A stretch of 64,000 nt of DNA. Source: an uncultured Lachnospiraceae bacterium. Its GTDB lineage: Bacteria; Bacillota; Clostridia; Lachnospirales; Lachnospiraceae. Below the pieces are notes generated by a model that searched no databases, was not told where the DNA came from, and saw nothing but the letters and a program-made list of their open reading frames with translations. Each line of letters starts with the position of its first letter. Within the stretch, counting starts at the first letter, position 1. The DNA is taken from the NCBI GenBank assembly GCA_910587105.1, contig CAJUMB010000002.1, positions 62,001 to 126,000 on the forward strand, given 5' to 3'. Below, in pieces: positions 25,168 to 34,452 of the stretch. Both the position numbers and the translations under genes were made by a program.

Positions 25168-25849
25168 AACATTGCTGGTTGTGGAAGATGAGGAAAAACT
25201 TCTGCGCACCCTGTCGGATTTTCTGACCATACAGGGTTATGAGATTCTTCAGGCATCAGACGGACAGGAAGCTTTGGAAATCTTTTGCAACAATATGAAT
25301 AAAATTGATCTGGTATTATTGGATATTAAGCTTCCTCTAGTGAATGGGAATGAAGTACTCAATGAAATAAGGAGGAATTCCCAGATTCCGGTGATTATGC
25401 TGACTGCGAATTCCTCTGTGGAAAAACAGCTGTATAGTTTTTCTCAGGGCGCTGATGACTATATTGTCAAACCCTATACATTGGCGGGGCTTAAAGCTCA
25501 TGTGGAGGCAGTGTTGAAAAGGGCCGGGAAAATGGACCAGTTTCTGGAGGCAGGGGAACTGCGTCTGGACCTGCCTGGCCAGAAGGTGTACAGAAAAGGA
25601 GAGTACGTGGAGACCACCCGCAGAGAATATGAGCTGCTGCAGTATTTTATGGAAAATCAGGGACGGGTGTTGAAACGGGAACATATTCTGGATGCTGTCT
25701 GGGGGTTTGACTATGCCGGGGAGACCCGCACTGTGGATACAATGGTGAAGCAGCTGCGAAAGAAACTGACGGACGAATGTAATTACATACGTTCTGTATA
25801 CGGAGTGGGTTATATTTTTGAGGCAGAGGCGGATGAAGGGGAAAGTTAG
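25154..25849 (+). CDS. OmpR-family response regulator
   Basis: A 231-residue regulator. The receiver domain has E11/D12, phospho-acceptor D57 in LVLLDIKLP, the LTANSS switch and the IVKPY lysine. The winged-helix domain (about 135-228) has REYELLQYFMENQGRVLKRE, TVDTMVKQLRKKL and GVGYIFEA. The start at 25154 inside the preceding gene is supported by GGAG just upstream; a start at 25118 would add a non-conserved leader. It forms a pair with the kinase starting 17 bases before its stop. It probably controls this operon or the divergent one. Confidence 0.92.
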   Translation: MHYNKTLLVVEDEEKLLRTLSDFLTIQGYEILQASDGQEALEIFCNNMNKIDLVLLDIKLPLVNGNEVLNEIRRNSQIPVIMLTANSSVEKQLYSFSQGADDYIVKPYTLAGLKAHVEAVLKRAGKMDQFLEAGELRLDLPGQKVYRKGEYVETTRREYELLQYFMENQGRVLKREHILDAVWGFDYAGETRTVDTMVKQLRKKLTDECNYIRSVYGVGYIFEAEADEGES

Positions 25850-27284
25850 AAGAAAACTGATGTGGATGCAGCTGTCCATCCTGATAGCTGTAACAGGGGG
25901 AGGTGCACTGATTTATTATCTGGCTGCGCCTTTTTATCATAGTTTTCAGAGAAATCAGCTGATATGGGAGGCTTACCATACTCTAGGAGATATGGACCTG
26001 AATATGCTGGAATACAGCGATGAATCCACACTCTGGCAGTATGAGGAACAGAATGTGAGGATCACTATTTCCAATGAAGAATTTTATCCTGTCTATACAA
26101 CATGGGCGGAAAATATGGAGCATCAGGTGTATCGTCATATTGTAAGAAATAAGGAGGAGTTCTCCAAGACGCCCCAGCTTATTTCGGGGGAGAGCGGCCA
26201 GTTTTCCGTTGTAAAGCTGATGGGGCTGCTTGAGCAGGACGGGGAAACGTTTTATGTGAGCATCCGTGTGAAAAAGGTATCTGGTGAACTGGTTTTTCGA
26301 AATACAGAACTTGTGCTGGCTGTATTTCTATTAGCACTTGTCATTAGCGTTCCTATATTGTATATTTATTTTAAACACGTGGCCCAGCCTTTTGAAGAGA
26401 TACTGGATGGAACAAATCGAATTGTCCAGAGTGACTTCCACGTAAATTTGAGTGAGGATGGAGTCTATCGGGAATTAAACTGTCTGGCCAGGAATATCAA
26501 TTGGATGACATCACACCTGCAGAAGATGGAAAATCAGGATGGTGGACTTCAGGTGGACCTGGGGCGGGACAAAGAAATGCTGGAGAATATCCGAAAAGAT
26601 GTAGTGGCGGATATCTCCCACGAGTTGAAGACGCCGCTGGCTATTATTTCCAGCCAGGTGGAGATGCTTCAGTGTATGGACGACCGGATTGACCGGAGTT
26701 ATTATTACAGCTCCATTGTGGAGGAAGTGTCCAGAATGTCTGACATGGTGGGGGAATTGATGGATTTGTCCCTTCTGGAACAGAACCTTCAGAAAATGGA
26801 GAAATGCGAGATTAATCTGACCGATATTATGGAGTATATCCGCTTAAAGTACCAGGCCCTCTTTGGACAGAATCATATTAAGGGTGAATTTTCTCTGGAG
26901 CCGGAATGCTGTGTATGGGGGAATGCCCATTATCTGGAACAGGCCCTTGATAACTATATTATGAATGCGTTTTCCCATACCGCTCAGGGCAACTGTATAC
27001 GGGTGTGCCTGTATCGGAAAAATGGATGGGCGCATGTTACTGTTTACAATCAGGGGGAACATATTGAGCCATCGGATATGGAACGGATATGGCAGGGATA
27101 TGTAATGCAGCGTCCCAAACAGGAAACAGCCCAGGACAGGCCGGAACAACGGCATATGGGGATAGGACTGTATCTGGTACGCCGGATTATCCGTCTTCAT
27201 CAGGGTGAATGCGGCGTGGAGAATAAAGATAAAGGGGTGGAGTTTTGGTTTAAAGTGCCATGTAACCATGAAAAACAGGGTTGA
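25833..27284 (+). CDS. Membrane sensor histidine kinase
   Basis: About 483 residues. Two membrane segments (about 13-32 and 155-178) enclose an extracytoplasmic sensor domain of some 120 residues. A HAMP-like stretch, a HisKA domain with H263 in DISHELKTPLAII, and a HATPase_c domain ending in HMGIGLYLVRRIIRLHQGE complete it. The ATG at 25833 is preferred over a TTG 15 bases earlier. It overlaps its response regulator by 17 bases. The sensor domain is not recognised; its placement suggests it monitors cell-surface state or the imported compound. Confidence 0.9.
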   Translation: MKGKVRRKLMWMQLSILIAVTGGGALIYYLAAPFYHSFQRNQLIWEAYHTLGDMDLNMLEYSDESTLWQYEEQNVRITISNEEFYPVYTTWAENMEHQVYRHIVRNKEEFSKTPQLISGESGQFSVVKLMGLLEQDGETFYVSIRVKKVSGELVFRNTELVLAVFLLALVISVPILYIYFKHVAQPFEEILDGTNRIVQSDFHVNLSEDGVYRELNCLARNINWMTSHLQKMENQDGGLQVDLGRDKEMLENIRKDVVADISHELKTPLAIISSQVEMLQCMDDRIDRSYYYSSIVEEVSRMSDMVGELMDLSLLEQNLQKMEKCEINLTDIMEYIRLKYQALFGQNHIKGEFSLEPECCVWGNAHYLEQALDNYIMNAFSHTAQGNCIRVCLYRKNGWAHVTVYNQGEHIEPSDMERIWQGYVMQRPKQETAQDRPEQRHMGIGLYLVRRIIRLHQGECGVENKDKGVEFWFKVPCNHEKQG

Positions 27285-27304
27285 GCAAAGGGAGAGTGAT
27301 GATT

Positions 27305-28228
27305 ATGGATAAACCAGCACTGGTGATTATGGCAGCGGGGATGGGAAGCCGCTATGGGGGATTGAAGCAGATTGACCCAGTGGATGCACAGGGGGATATT
27401 CTGATGGATTTCTCCATTTACGATGCCAGACGGGCAGGTTTTCAGAAAGTGGTATTTATTATCAAAAGGGAAAATGAACAGGCTTTCAGGCAGGCAATTG
27501 GTGAGCGCATTGGCCGATATATGGAGGTCTCCTATGTTTTCCAGGAGCTGGACGCACTGCCGGAAGGTTTTCAGGTGCCTGAGGGCCGGGTAAAACCTTT
27601 TGGAACAGGTCACGCCATACTGTGCTGTATGAATGAGCTGAAGGGGCCGTTTGCCGTGATCAATGCAGATGATTATTATGGGAGGCAGGCTTTTGAACAG
27701 CTGTATCAGTATCTGACTGCACATTCTGACGATGAGAAATACCGCTATTGTATGGTGGGATATGTTCTGGGGAATACTCTCACTGATAACGGACATGTGG
27801 CCAGAGGGGTGTGCAGCACAGATGACAACGGTTTTCTGAAAGGAATTCAGGAGCGGACGCATATTGAGAAACGCGGGAATGGCGCTGCCTATACAGAGGA
27901 TGACGGCGTTTCCTGGACAGATATTGATGTGGACAGCATTGTGTCTATGAATATGTGGGGATTTTCCCTGAGTATTCTGCAGGAGCTGAAAGAACGATTC
28001 CCGGCATTTCTCACACAGGGATTTCAGGAGAATCCATTGAAATGTGAATATTTTCTTCCGTCAGTGGTAGGTGACTTGCTGGCAGAGGGGAAGGCGTCTG
28101 TGGAGGTATTGAAATCTATGGACCAATGGCATGGTGTCACGTATCGTGAGGATAAGAGAGTAGTGTCAGAGGCCATTTGCAAAATGAAGGAAGCAGGGGA
28201 GTATCCCAAAACGGCATTACATGATTAG
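27305..28228 (+). CDS. Sugar-nucleotide-type nucleotidyltransferase
   Basis: About 307 residues, starting MDKPALVIMAAGMGSRYGGLK, the GxGxR...K loop of the NTP_transferase (GT-A fold) family. INADDYYGR supplies the metal-binding Asp, and SMNMWGFS lies further on. Similar proteins make or modify NDP-sugars; the exact sugar is not inferable. AGGGAG lies upstream; ATG 27299 is an equally possible start. It is 20 bases after the sensor kinase and precedes galE, so a sugar-nucleotide supply step is plausible for the surface polymer. Confidence 0.8.
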   Translation: MDKPALVIMAAGMGSRYGGLKQIDPVDAQGDILMDFSIYDARRAGFQKVVFIIKRENEQAFRQAIGERIGRYMEVSYVFQELDALPEGFQVPEGRVKPFGTGHAILCCMNELKGPFAVINADDYYGRQAFEQLYQYLTAHSDDEKYRYCMVGYVLGNTLTDNGHVARGVCSTDDNGFLKGIQERTHIEKRGNGAAYTEDDGVSWTDIDVDSIVSMNMWGFSLSILQELKERFPAFLTQGFQENPLKCEYFLPSVVGDLLAEGKASVEVLKSMDQWHGVTYREDKRVVSEAICKMKEAGEYPKTALHD

Positions 28229-28307
28229 AGTGTCAAAAGTCCATTTTTATCGGTGAGTGACAGGCTGATCATTATAAAAATAAATTCTTTGCAGGAGGTA
28301 ACGTGAT

Positions 28308-29324
28308 ATGACAATTTTGGTAACAGGCGGTGCCGGCTATATCGGGAGCCACACATGTGTGGAACTTCTTCAGGCTGGTTATGAAGTGGTTGTAATGGAT
28401 AACCTGTGTAATTCCAGCAGGAAGGCACTGGATGCGGTGGAGGAGATTGCCGGTAAGAAGGTGACTTTCTATGAGACAGATATGATGGATAAGGCGGGAA
28501 TGGATAAGATTTTCCAGGAGCAGAATATTGATGCAGTGATTCATTTTGCAGGTTTAAAAGCAGTGGGAGAGTCAGTTCAGAAGCCGTTGGAGTATTATAC
28601 CAACAATATTTCCGGCACTTTGACGCTGTGTGCGTCCATGCGTGAGGCCGGGGTGAAGAATATTGTGTTCAGTTCATCGGCTACTGTGTATGGAGATCCC
28701 GCCTTTGTACCCATCACAGAGGACTGCCCCAAGGGACAGATTACCAATCCTTATGGACAGACCAAGGGCATGCTGGAGCAGATTCTGACAGATATTCATG
28801 TCAGCGATCCAGAGTGGAATGTGGTTCTGCTTCGGTACTTTAATCCTGTAGGAGCTCATGAGTCAGGAAAGATGGGAGAGGACCCCAAGGGAATCCCCAA
28901 TAACCTTACACCTTATATTGCCCAGGTGGCGGTAGGAAAGCTGGAAAAACTGGGTGTATTTGGGGATGATTACGACACTCCCGATGGGACAGGAGTCAGG
29001 GACTATATCCATGTGGTAGACCTGGCTGTGGGGCATGTGAAAGCCATTGAAAAGCTGCAGAAGAAGGAAGGCGTTTCCATTTATAATCTGGGCACCGGAC
29101 GGGGCTATAGCGTTCTGGAAGTGCTCCATGCATATGAAAAAGCCTGTGGAAAAACCATTCCTTATGAGATAAAACCACGTCGGGCAGGGGATATTGCCAC
29201 CTGTTATGCAGATCCGTCTAAGGCGAGAGAAGAATTGGGATGGTCCGCTGCCAGAGGAATCGAAGAAATGTGCGCGGATTCCTGGAGATGGCAGTCTGGG
29301 CATCCCAATGGTTTTGAAGGGTAG
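28308..29324 (+). CDS. galE: UDP-glucose 4-epimerase
   Basis: A 338-residue short-chain dehydrogenase-type epimerase with the NAD-binding motif TGGAGYIGSH, the DNLCNSS specificity loop, the SSSATVYG strand with catalytic Ser/Thr and the YGQTKGMLE catalytic Tyr-Lys pair. YFNPVGAHESGKMGEDP is characteristic of GalE. It interconverts UDP-glucose and UDP-galactose. AGGAGG is about eight bases upstream. It ends the plus-strand operon and its stop lies only seven bases from the stop of csrA on the other strand; no clear terminator separates them. Confidence 0.95.
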   Translation: MTILVTGGAGYIGSHTCVELLQAGYEVVVMDNLCNSSRKALDAVEEIAGKKVTFYETDMMDKAGMDKIFQEQNIDAVIHFAGLKAVGESVQKPLEYYTNNISGTLTLCASMREAGVKNIVFSSSATVYGDPAFVPITEDCPKGQITNPYGQTKGMLEQILTDIHVSDPEWNVVLLRYFNPVGAHESGKMGEDPKGIPNNLTPYIAQVAVGKLEKLGVFGDDYDTPDGTGVRDYIHVVDLAVGHVKAIEKLQKKEGVSIYNLGTGRGYSVLEVLHAYEKACGKTIPYEIKPRRAGDIATCYADPSKAREELGWSAARGIEEMCADSWRWQSGHPNGFEG

Positions 29325-29331
29325 AATTTAC

Positions 29332-29574
29332 TTACAGTTCTTTAGAATGGGGCAGTACAAGTTTTTTCAGGGCGTTGACGGAGGCTTTGCTCAGTTCTCC
29401 GGCTGCCTCCTGATTGGCCTGGGCTGCCTCTATTAATTCGGCACGCAGTATTTTCACATCTTTCGGCGCCTCGACAGCTAGTTTGATCCAGTCACTGCCG
29501 ATTTCCAGAACCGAGACGGTAACATTACCGTTTATGACCAGTGACTGGTTTTTCTTTCTTTGCAGTACCAGCAT
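29332..29574 (-). CDS. csrA: Carbon storage regulator CsrA
   Basis: An 80-residue RNA-binding protein beginning MLVLQRKKNQSLVING, the canonical CsrA start, with IKLAVEAPKDVKILRAEL in the dimer core. The last 25 residues form a C-terminal tail slightly longer than average. In flagellated Bacillota, CsrA represses flagellin translation and is sequestered by FliW. The start lies inside the 3' end of fliW (50-base overlap), tying synthesis of the two together. Confidence 0.96.
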   Translation of the reverse strand: MLVLQRKKNQSLVINGNVTVSVLEIGSDWIKLAVEAPKDVKILRAELIEAAQANQEAAGELSKASVNALKKLVLPHSKEL

Positions 29575-30028
29575 GTTTGACCTCCCTCTCGCCCACCTTT
29601 GTGATATCTTTCATACAGTGGCGGAAATTGTATTCTGGCTGATCTAGAATCAACTGGCGGGCTGACCGTGTCGTAGTGTTGACAGCAATGGGGCATTTCA
29701 GATTAATACTGCTGTTTTCCATGACATCGTGTAAAACACAGATACAGTAATAGGAAATATCATCGTCCTCTGGATTTCCCAGTGCCCTGCGGTCAGTGTC
29801 GGAGATTTCAGGGTGGTAATCCGGGGAGAGGAGGAAAGGATTCATGGTTATGAAAGCTATGTCCTTGTCGTCCAGGCTCTGCAGACAGATAATTGCGTCG
29901 CTGCCCTCTTCCAGAGGAATCGGAAAATAATTTTTATAGCTTTCAAAGCCAAACAAACCGTCCGGAAAATGGACGGTTTCTTTGGCATCATATTCCATTA
30001 TTCCAAAATGTTTTGTATCTATATGCAT
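29525..30028 (-). CDS. fliW: Flagellar assembly factor FliW
   Basis: A 167-residue protein with the FliW pattern VHFPDGLFGFESYKNYFPIP near the N-terminus and FITMNPFLLSPDYHPEI in the middle. FliW binds CsrA or flagellin, so that flagellin is made only as it is exported. AAAGGAGG lies 12 bases before the start. The basic tail (KHAGTAKKEKPVTGHKR) is encoded over the start of csrA; a shorter FliW would end before this, so the tail may be a by-product of the overlap. Confidence 0.94.
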   Translation of the reverse strand: MHIDTKHFGIMEYDAKETVHFPDGLFGFESYKNYFPIPLEEGSDAIICLQSLDDKDIAFITMNPFLLSPDYHPEISDTDRRALGNPEDDDISYYCICVLHDVMENSSINLKCPIAVNTTTRSARQLILDQPEYNFRHCMKDITKVGEREVKHAGTAKKEKPVTGHKR

Positions 30029-30062
30029 TTGTGCATTATACCTCCTTTGAGAAACTGTATAG

Positions 30063-30090
30063 AAAGAATCCCGCTTATGCGGGATTCTTT
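30063..30090 (-). terminator. Hairpin between the yviE-like gene and fliW
   Basis: A perfect 12-bp stem (30063-30074 with 30079-30090) and a four-base loop. On the minus strand it is followed by a moderately T-rich stretch. It could partly terminate the flagellar operon or stabilise the fliW-csrA message. Confidence 0.5.
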
Positions 30091-30151
30091 GACAATATAT
30101 TAGGAAACAGCCTCAATGCCTTGTTATAGTTATTCCGTAATTGATATTTGT

Positions 30152-30766
30152 TTATGCTCGAACATCGACTCCTTCGTAATTCGGGTCTGCACTGGGTGGT
30201 ACATACATGGGACCGCCGATGTATTCGATATTCACATCTGGCATCTGAGTAATCTCAAGGCTGACATCACCAGGAATATATTGGAAGTCGCCATTATTGA
30301 GTTTCAGATTAAAACGAAGCCGGTCCATCTCATAGCGGGATGAAATATCAGGTTTTGTCCACTGAATATTCGGTGGCGCTTCTGGAATAAACCGTAATCC
30401 GAATTCTCCTGTTTTCAGGTTATTCATAAAATTTTGTTCCACGATTTTTCCAGTGGCATCCTCACCGATTTTCGATTTCATCATGATATGATTTTCAGAT
30501 GCCCATTGGGCCGTTATGTCAGCAGCGGCCTGTTTGCCCTTCTCAGCAGCCTGCTGAATGCTGGTGGGCGTAGATGGAATCATGGAATTGCGCGCGTCGA
30601 AAGTATCAATCCTTACCTTGCTGGGCTGGCTCTGAATCTGGAACCCGCGCCCTTTTTCCCGGGAGATTTCTATTTCCGCACTTCCATGATGCCGTTCCAC
30701 CTGAGCTCTTTGAACTTTTAACTGATAAGCAATTGGTATCGTAGTAATTTGAAGCAGTGGTTTCAT
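30152..30766 (-). CDS. YviE-like flagellar-cluster protein (DUF6470 type)
   Basis: A 204-residue protein starting MKPLLQITTIPIAYQLKVQRA. It is recognised mainly by this N-terminus and by position: in Bacillus subtilis the order flgK-flgL-yviE-fliW-csrA is the same. The middle contains Ser/Thr/Pro and Ala-rich helices, and the C-terminal half has FIPEAPPNIQWTKPDISSRYEMDRLRF. No catalytic motif or membrane segment is visible. Function is unknown; a flagellar export or assembly role is suggested only by neighbourhood. Confidence 0.75.
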   Translation of the reverse strand: MKPLLQITTIPIAYQLKVQRAQVERHHGSAEIEISREKGRGFQIQSQPSKVRIDTFDARNSMIPSTPTSIQQAAEKGKQAAADITAQWASENHIMMKSKIGEDATGKIVEQNFMNNLKTGEFGLRFIPEAPPNIQWTKPDISSRYEMDRLRFNLKLNNGDFQYIPGDVSLEITQMPDVNIEYIGGPMYVPPSADPNYEGVDVRA

Positions 30767-30816
30767 AAAACTTCCCCCCTTTCCTTGTCAAATTCTTTTA
30801 TAATCTATCCTGTCCC

Positions 30817-31896
30817 TTATCTCATGAAGTCAAGAAAAGACTGGGATAAGAGGTTTACACCTATACGCAGGGCGGCATTGTAGGCATATTGGGCATAAGA
30901 GTAATTGGTAATGGCAGCGGCCATATCCGGTGTAACTACCCGTTCCAGCTGAGTGGCCAGAGATAAATCATTGGCTTCCAGACGGTCCACGGTCTTCTCA
31001 AGGAAATTTTCCTTTACGCCGATTCCGGTGAGGGCATTGTCAGCCTGGATATGGTATTCCTTGATCTGAGTCACCATGGCGTCGCATGCCTGGTAGTCGA
31101 AATCGCCATCGGGCTGGGCCAGTTCCTTGGCTAACTGGGTACATAGGTCTACCAGGTTGTTGGCCATTTTGCCGTCTTTATTTTCCTGGCGGTAGTCAGC
31201 AAGAGTCCCATTTAAATTTTTGATGTCTTCTCCTTTTTTGCCGTTCCAGACAGCCTTCAGACCGGAGAAGGCAACATCGAAGGCTGTTGAAGAGCTAATT
31301 TGGTCATATGCAGTTCCCGCATCCGCAGCATCTTGGAATTCAAGGCCCAGTCCGATATCTACATATAAAGTTTCTTGATTAAATTTCTCTAATTCTGTAA
31401 AATTATTTGGATCATCCACAACTTTTTCCCGATAGGTCAATTTCCCCTCAGCATTTATACCAAACGGCGCTTCCGTTCCATTTGCACCAGCCATAATATA
31501 GGTATTACTGTAAGTGGCATTCAAACTCTGAAGAATGGAATCACGAATGGACAAAACAGTATTGGCATAGGTGTCACGCTGTGATAAATTCGTCCCGTTC
31601 AGGGATTCTTTACCAAGTTTGGCGTAAAGTTCTTCTGCGTATTTTACAACCTGATATACACTGTCCTCCTGGGCGTCTATTTTGGATCTCAGATCCTTTG
31701 CCATATCCATATAGTCGCTGTTTTTCAAATACTGGCGGGTCAGGTTGGACGCTTTTGCGGCTGCAGAAGGATCTTCTTTTACACTGCAAAAATTCCGCTG
31801 AGTCAGTACTTTATTCTGCAGATTCATTTTATTTTCCGATGTTTTACTCAGATTTGTCTGGTAATTACGGATCATCATGCTTGTAGTTACTCTCAT
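30817..31896 (-). CDS. flgL: Flagellar hook-associated protein 3
   Basis: A 359-residue hook-filament junction protein. The N-terminal flagellin-like coiled region begins MRVTTSMMIRNYQTNLSKT, and the C-terminal helix has YAQYAYNAALRIGVNLLSQSFLDFM, similar to flagellin ends. It lies 19 bases after flgK and is co-transcribed with it. FlgL connects the FlgK ring to the filament. Confidence 0.93.
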   Translation of the reverse strand: MRVTTSMMIRNYQTNLSKTSENKMNLQNKVLTQRNFCSVKEDPSAAAKASNLTRQYLKNSDYMDMAKDLRSKIDAQEDSVYQVVKYAEELYAKLGKESLNGTNLSQRDTYANTVLSIRDSILQSLNATYSNTYIMAGANGTEAPFGINAEGKLTYREKVVDDPNNFTELEKFNQETLYVDIGLGLEFQDAADAGTAYDQISSSTAFDVAFSGLKAVWNGKKGEDIKNLNGTLADYRQENKDGKMANNLVDLCTQLAKELAQPDGDFDYQACDAMVTQIKEYHIQADNALTGIGVKENFLEKTVDRLEANDLSLATQLERVVTPDMAAAITNYSYAQYAYNAALRIGVNLLSQSFLDFMR

Positions 31897-31915
31897 GATT
31901 GCATACCTCCTTCTA

Positions 31916-33541
31916 TTATCTGCCGCAGACGCCGGTTCCGTTGATCAATTTATCGAGAACTTCATCCAGAGACGTCATGAGCCTGGATGCAGCAGTAAAG
32001 GACTGCTGATACTGCATCAAGTTTACACCTTCTTCATCGAGAGAGACACCGGATACTTGGTCTTTACTCTGGGCGATGGTATTGATAACGGTAACATGGT
32101 TATCCAGCAGGTTCTTTGTGGACTGCTGTTCGATACCCAGCGTAGATTCGATGGTATTTACATAGTAGTTGTAGAAATTACCTGTGTATATGGTACTTTT
32201 ATTACCCGTCGCAGGAACGTTCACTTCAAATTCCTGGTCTTTATTCAGGTTATCTATAAATTTGTTGATGTTATCATTCTGTGTGGAACCGGAAGTTGGG
32301 TCCTGTTTGGCTTTTAGCTTTACAATTCCGCGAATCCAGTCCTCATTGATTTTAATGTTAGCAGCGGTAAAATCTGTACTGCCATCGCTTGTGACAAATA
32401 AATTACCGCCAGAATTGTCGGCAGTGGGTTCCTGATTCAAACTGTTCATAACTTTGGCAAATTTATCAACCAGTAAATCAAATGCCTGCTCATAATACCC
32501 CAGACCCTTTTCAGTGGCAGCGTCGCCGTCAAATACCCCGGAACTGTTTAACATATCCAGCGTACCTTTGAATGTACCGCCCTGAATGAAAATGTTTACC
32601 GTATCGCCGGTTTTTTCCGTGATCGCTGTCTCAGCTGTAGCAGCTGTACCGTCAGGATTGGTGACTACTGTATTGCCGTTATACTGAAGATGATTCAAAG
32701 TTACTTCTGTAAATTTATCTGCGGTTTCGGATTCAAGACTGCCATATTTATCATTATCAATTAATGTAAAACGTTCAAATTTCTGGTTTTTATTTAATAA
32801 AATATTAACCTGTACATTCTCAACTTTCTCTGTACTGGAGAGTTTTTCGTCTGTGCGGATAACCTCAATAGGAATATAGCTGGCCAGTTCATCCAGCTTA
32901 TTATTCCGCTCGTCCTGCAGCTCCAGCGCGGGATAGCCAAGAACGTGGCTGTTCTTAATGGATTTGTTTAATTCGGCGATATCCTTCAGTAATGCATTGA
33001 CCTGCCGGATGGAATTATTCTCAAAGTCATCGGTGATCTGTTCCCGCTTGTCGGCCAGATTGGTGGCGTTGGCATGGAAGATATTGACCAATGACTGCAT
33101 GGAAGCCCGGACAATGGAATCGTCCAATTCAGAACCGGTAGAGTTGGCCAGATCCAGCAGTTTACTCTCCAAGTCAGAAAAGGCATCCTTGATGGAACTT
33201 TTCATGGTCTCGTCAAAAACGCCTTCTACCTGCTCCAGGATTGAATTTTTAGAGTCCGACGCACCCACATTTGCCATCTGATTCCGGTATTGGATATCCA
33301 GATAAGGGTCCCTGATTTGGGAAATCCCGGTGATCAATACACCGTTTCCCACCTGGGCAGTGTAGTTGGAATAGGAATAATTTCCGTATCCCATGCTCAT
33401 GCTGACTTGATCCAGCCGTTGTCTGGTATAGCCTGCTGTATAAACATTCGATATATTCTGTCCTGTCACGTCCAGGGCCTTCTGGCTTGCAGTCAGTGCA
33501 CCCCGGGCAACAGAGAATCCGGCAAAAGTTGCTCGTAACAT
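31916..33541 (-). CDS. flgK: Flagellar hook-associated protein 1
   Basis: A 541-residue protein with the rod/hook N-terminal motif (SVARGALTASQKALDVTGQNISNVYTAGYTRQR, here spanning about residues 9-41) and the C-terminal D0 helix VNLMQYQQSFTAASRLMTSLDEVLDKLING. The middle variable domain (about 200-430) is poorly conserved, as is usual. FlgK forms the first hook-filament junction zone. It follows flgN after 22 bases. Confidence 0.95.
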   Translation of the reverse strand: MLRATFAGFSVARGALTASQKALDVTGQNISNVYTAGYTRQRLDQVSMSMGYGNYSYSNYTAQVGNGVLITGISQIRDPYLDIQYRNQMANVGASDSKNSILEQVEGVFDETMKSSIKDAFSDLESKLLDLANSTGSELDDSIVRASMQSLVNIFHANATNLADKREQITDDFENNSIRQVNALLKDIAELNKSIKNSHVLGYPALELQDERNNKLDELASYIPIEVIRTDEKLSSTEKVENVQVNILLNKNQKFERFTLIDNDKYGSLESETADKFTEVTLNHLQYNGNTVVTNPDGTAATAETAITEKTGDTVNIFIQGGTFKGTLDMLNSSGVFDGDAATEKGLGYYEQAFDLLVDKFAKVMNSLNQEPTADNSGGNLFVTSDGSTDFTAANIKINEDWIRGIVKLKAKQDPTSGSTQNDNINKFIDNLNKDQEFEVNVPATGNKSTIYTGNFYNYYVNTIESTLGIEQQSTKNLLDNHVTVINTIAQSKDQVSGVSLDEEGVNLMQYQQSFTAASRLMTSLDEVLDKLINGTGVCGR

Positions 33542-33563
33542 GTCATCCCTCCATTCAAAAAAA

Positions 33564-34043
33564 CTATGCTTTTCTATTCCTTAAATGATGATTGCTGGAC
33601 TGATCCAGTTTGCTGGGAGTCCCATCACTGGTATATGCTGTGTTTCCTTCAGCAGCCTTTTTGGCAATCGCTGTATTGATATGATGAAGACTGATTTCCA
33701 GGGCCTTCTGAGCACTGTCTCTGGTATCGTCAAACTGTCTGACGTTTCCTGACAGCTGGGCAAACAAAGGCTCAAGTTCTTCCCTTTCAACGACAGGGAC
33801 CTGCGACAGGATTTGTTGAAAAGTCAATCTCTCCCATCCCAGGTCCTTTTGTATTGCTTCCCTTTTCTTATCCAGACCGCGCAGTTTCATGATGGCGGCC
33901 TGCTCCTTTTTCATGGCTTCCTCCACGAAGGTAACCCGATTTTGCTGTACGGCTTTCAGTTTTTCAGTTTCCAATTGGTCGAATTCTTCAATCAGTATAA
34001 TCAGGTCTCCCACTACTGTTTTGAAGTCATTGAAATCATGCAT
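33564..34043 (-). CDS. flgN: FlgN-type flagellar export chaperone
   Basis: A 159-residue, mostly helical protein matching the FlgN family in length, in its central LRGLDKKREAIQKDLGWE segment, and in its place between flgM and flgK. FlgN family members are cytoplasmic chaperones for FlgK and FlgL. The sequence itself is weakly conserved, so the call rests on both pattern and synteny. Only three bases separate it from flgM. Confidence 0.85.
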   Translation of the reverse strand: MHDFNDFKTVVGDLIILIEEFDQLETEKLKAVQQNRVTFVEEAMKKEQAAIMKLRGLDKKREAIQKDLGWERLTFQQILSQVPVVEREELEPLFAQLSGNVRQFDDTRDSAQKALEISLHHINTAIAKKAAEGNTAYTSDGTPSKLDQSSNHHLRNRKA

Positions 34044-34046
34044 GGA

Positions 34047-34358
34047 CTATACCTCCCTGCTCAGCATCATGCGTGAAGCGATCTCCTCGAACTGGATACG
34101 GTATGTTCCACTGTCAATCTGATTTTTGATAGTTTGAATTTTTTCTTCAGAAGCCTGCGTATTCCTGACCTCACCGGATACTGCTCTGGCTAAAGAAGAT
34201 GAAAAGGTTTTCTCAGCAATCTGTCTGGAGTCAGACTGAATGATGATGGCATCATAGTTACGATTAGCCTTTTCCGTATTCGTGGCTTTAGCAGTGGCTT
34301 TGTTAACCGGAGGAAGCTCAAGATGGTAATTTGAGATATTATTTAATGAAATTTTCAT
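34047..34358 (-). CDS. flgM: Anti-sigma-28 factor FlgM
   Basis: A 103-residue protein; the C-terminal half (IQTIKNQIDSGTYRI...EEIASRMM) is the sigma-binding region of FlgM. The N-terminal half is low in order-promoting residues. The start at 34358 is chosen because AAGGAG is ten bases before it; an earlier in-frame ATG would touch the ribosome binding site. FlgM holds sigma-28 inactive until hook completion allows its export. It leads the flgM-N-K-L operon behind a candidate sigma-28 promoter. Confidence 0.92.
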   Translation of the reverse strand: MKISLNNISNYHLELPPVNKATAKATNTEKANRNYDAIIIQSDSRQIAEKTFSSSLARAVSGEVRNTQASEEKIQTIKNQIDSGTYRIQFEEIASRMMLSREV

Positions 34359-34407
34359 ATGCTTCATACTCCTTTCGACAATTGCTGGATTACTTCGCCT
34401 ATATAAA

Positions 34408-34433
34408 GTATCGCCATTTTACGGAAAATATTA
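34408..34433 (-). promoter_or_regulatory. Candidate sigma-28 promoter for flgM
   Basis: On the minus strand TAAT is followed after 14 bases by GGCGATAC, close to the sigma-28 pattern TAAA-N15-GCCGATAT. It is about 50 bases upstream of flgM. Confidence 0.5.
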
Positions 34434-34452
34434 ATAGACAAAGCGGGGGAAA

